From positions 1-9,105 of the forward strand of contig CAZGSV010000126.1 in assembly GCA_964528605.1 (NCBI GenBank): DNA of 9,105 bases, given 5' to 3'. Below the pieces are notes generated by a model. The model saw nothing but the letters and a program-made list of their open reading frames with translations, was not told the DNA's origin and made no database searches. Positions 7,792-9,105 of the stretch are shown piece by piece; within the stretch, counting starts at the first letter, position 1, and the number at the start of each line of letters is the position of its first letter. The stretch is from CAZGSV01 sp964528605. Lineage in GTDB: Bacteria; Armatimonadota; Zipacnadia; CAZGSV01. The position numbers and the translations under genes were made by a program.

Positions 7792-7888
7792 GGGCGAGCC
7801 CTGCTCCGGCGGGTAAACCAGGCGGCTCGCCCCTACGCGAGGCGGCCATGCGGCAGCGAGGGGGTAGGGGCGTATCGCAATACGCCCC
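7792..7888. repeat. Cluster of overlapping palindromic repeats (GTAGGGGCG type)
   Basis: Three perfect 9-bp stems overlap here: GGGCGAGCC (7792-7800) with GGCTCGCCC (7824-7832); CGCCCCTAC (7828-7836) with GTAGGGGCG (7864-7872); and GGGGCGTAT (7867-7875) with ATACGCCCC (7880-7888), the last closing on the 4-nt loop CGCA. Because they share bases, the first and second stems, and the second and third, exclude each other in RNA. The GTAGGGGCG core is shared, suggesting related intergenic repeat units. With the preceding palindrome this accounts for most of the 220-bp gap between kinase and phosphatase. Confidence 0.7.
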
Positions 7889-7913
7889 CGCTGGAGATCA
7901 CGGTTCCAACGTT

Positions 7914-7922
7914 AGGAAAGGA
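7914..7922 (+). promoter_or_regulatory. Ribosome binding site of the HAD gene
   Basis: AGGAAAGGA ends 8 nt before the ATG at 7931. It is a strong purine-rich site and supports both this start and translation independent of the upstream kinase. Confidence 0.7.
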
Positions 7923-7930
7923 AGAAGCTA

Positions 7931-8812
7931 ATGACCAACTCGCGTCCTGACCCGGAGGGATACCTGCAAGGCGAACCCAACTACCTCCCGGGCACCCAGA
8001 TCGAAATCGTTGACCCCAACGTTCCCCGCGGCCGCTTGCGCTACGGCCTCTTCGATTCCGACGGCACCATCTCCCTGCTGCGCGAGGGCTGGGAGAAGAT
8101 CATGGGCCCCGTGATGATCGAGTGCATCTGCGGCGACCACGCTCCCACTCCCGAGATCGAACAGGCCGTCGCCGAGTACATAGACAAGTCCACCGGCATC
8201 CAGACCATCTTCCAGATGGAGCACCTGGTGGAGATGGTGCGCGAGTACGGGCTGGTGCCCGAGGACAAGATCCTCGACGCCTGGGGCTACAAGCAGATCT
8301 ACAACGACCGCTTGATGGTGCCGGTGCGCCGGCGCCTGGCCCAATTGGCCAGCGGCGAAAAGACCGCGGAGGACTTCACCTTGCGCGGCTCCCTGGACTT
8401 CCTGCGCGTGCTCTGCGAGCGCGGCCTAACCCTCTACTGTTTCAGCGGCACCGATCAGGAAGACGTGCACAACGAGACGCGCGCCCTAGGGGCCGACAAG
8501 TACTTCAAGGGCGGCATCTTCGGCGCGCTGCGCCCGGTCGAGTCCTACTCCAAAGACAAGGTCATCAAGGAACTCATCAAGCGCTTCGACCTGCACGGTT
8601 CCGAGGTGATGGTGGTGGGGGACGGGCCGGTGGAGTTGCGCAACGCGAAAGAGAACGGCTGCGTCGCCCTCGGCGTTGCCTCCGACGAGGCGCGCGGTTA
8701 CGGCCTGAACGCCCACAAGAGGAAGCGCGTGCTGCGCGCGGGCGCCGACCTCCTCATCCCCGACTTCGGCGAGACGGAGCGCCTGATCGCCTACTTGTTC
8801 GCCGAGGACTGA
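7931..8812 (+). CDS. HAD-superfamily hydrolase (probable sugar-phosphate phosphatase)
   Basis: Predicted 293-residue cytosolic Mg-dependent phosphatase. Seen: motif I FDSDGT with nucleophile D42 and D44; a helical cap-like insert (about 55-145) of the C1 type; motif II strand LYCFSGT with S172; motif III lysine K208 or K210 in SYSKDK; and motif IV VVGDGPVE with D231, where the second acidic position is E235 rather than the more usual Asp. The layout resembles phosphoglycolate-phosphatase-like enzymes. GmhB, the HAD enzyme of ADP-heptose synthesis, is clearly shorter (under 200 residues), so this is not a plain GmhB. It follows the PfkB gene on the same strand across a 220-bp repeat-filled gap, and its end overlaps the convergent nucleotidyltransferase by 22 bp. 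Removal of a phosphate from a sugar bisphosphate made by the kinase is inferred from neighbours only. Confidence 0.85.
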   Translation: MTNSRPDPEGYLQGEPNYLPGTQIEIVDPNVPRGRLRYGLFDSDGTISLLREGWEKIMGPVMIECICGDHAPTPEIEQAVAEYIDKSTGIQTIFQMEHLVEMVREYGLVPEDKILDAWGYKQIYNDRLMVPVRRRLAQLASGEKTAEDFTLRGSLDFLRVLCERGLTLYCFSGTDQEDVHNETRALGADKYFKGGIFGALRPVESYSKDKVIKELIKRFDLHGSEVMVVGDGPVELRNAKENGCVALGVASDEARGYGLNAHKRKRVLRAGADLLIPDFGETERLIAYLFAED

Positions 8813-9105
8813 TTCTCCCGCGCCTTGTTTTGTATCCTGTGCTTTAGGCCCGTGGTGGACAGGTCCTCCACCTTGGGCACAAAGACGATCCGCCCTCCGT
8901 AACCCTCCACCAGCCGGCGCTCGTCCTGCTGCATCGTGCTCAGGTCGTAGTCGCCGCCTTTGGCGTAAACGTCGGGGTGAACCGCCAGCATATCCAGGAG
9001 CATTTGGCGCGTGCCGCCGTAGCTCATCTCTGTTACAAGGCGGTCGTAGATTTCGGATACGGTCAGGCCGGCCGGGTGAGCCTCGACCAGGTATTTGGAG
9101 ATGGT
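8791..9105 (-). CDS. HldE/RfaE domain-II-like nucleotidyltransferase, C-terminal part (cut by window end)
   Basis: The 104 residues present run open to the window edge, so the true start lies beyond 9105; the ATG at 9027 is internal. Seen: HPDVYAKGGDYDLS (KGGDY at 8947-8961), then EGYGGRIVFVPKVEDLSTTGL (8851-8868 encodes EDLSTT). KGGDY followed by a GG-strand and an E-x-x-STT motif is characteristic of the C-terminal nucleotidyltransferase domain of HldE/RfaE, which joins a nucleotide to heptose 1-phosphate. The HxGH catalytic motif would be outside the window. Odd: the 40 or so residues before KGGDY lack the usual R-P element and read more like a winged-helix turn (ISKYLVEAHPAGLTVSEIY). It could belong to another sugar-phosphate or polyol-phosphate nucleotidyltransferase. 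The last 22 bp overlap the HAD gene tail to tail. Confidence 0.72.
   Translation of the reverse strand, partial: TISKYLVEAHPAGLTVSEIYDRLVTEMSYGGTRQMLLDMLAVHPDVYAKGGDYDLSTMQQDERRLVEGYGGRIVFVPKVEDLSTTGLKHRIQNKARENQSSANK

Noticed and set aside
7691..7888. CRISPR array
   Set aside because: The repeats are palindromes of different sequence without regular spacing or spacers.
7460..7931. Plus-strand open frames crossing the kinase end and the repeat region
   Set aside because: They pass through the palindromes, have Arg/Pro/Gly-rich products and show no conserved motif.

Overview
This is a GC-rich bacterial window (Shine-Dalgarno sites, tightly packed intron-free genes) holding five protein genes. 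The sequence does not identify the organism. The combination of a GH38-like protein, a PfkB kinase, a HAD phosphatase and an HldE-C-like nucleotidyltransferase would fit an uncultured lineage near Armatimonadota, Chloroflexota or Planctomycetota, but that is a guess. No rRNA, tRNA, CRISPR array, transposase or plasmid gene was found.

Layout: (1) 60-3632 (+) is a very large KAP-family P-loop NTPase with two membrane segments set between Walker A and Walker B, and about 740 residues of mostly helical sequence of unknown function behind the NTPase domain. (2) 3662-6484 (-) is a GH38 (alpha-mannosidase fold) protein convergent with it. It keeps the His-x-Asp and His-Asp metal motifs, but the residue aligned with the catalytic Asp nucleophile is Phe. 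(3) 6485-6681 is a divergent promoter region. (4) 6682-7710 (+) is a PfkB sugar kinase whose last codons and stop lie inside an 88-bp imperfect palindrome resembling a REPIN/MITE. (5) 7711-7930 is a gap filled almost entirely with palindromic repeats. (6) 7931-8812 (+) is a HAD-family phosphatase. (7) 8791-9105 (-) is the C-terminal end of an HldE/RfaE domain-II-like nucleotidyltransferase, overlapping the HAD gene tail to tail and running off the window.

Working together (inference): a PfkB kinase, a HAD phosphatase and an HldE-C-like nucleotidyltransferase are the three enzyme classes that turn a sugar phosphate into a nucleotide-activated sugar in the ADP-heptose pathway. The GH38-like protein next door may act on a related manno-configured glycan or sugar derivative. 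The KAP NTPase looks unrelated to this metabolism. KAP proteins include the phage-exclusion protein PifA and QatA of the Qat defence system, so it is a candidate defence gene beside a carbohydrate locus. Its partners, if any, would lie upstream of base 1.
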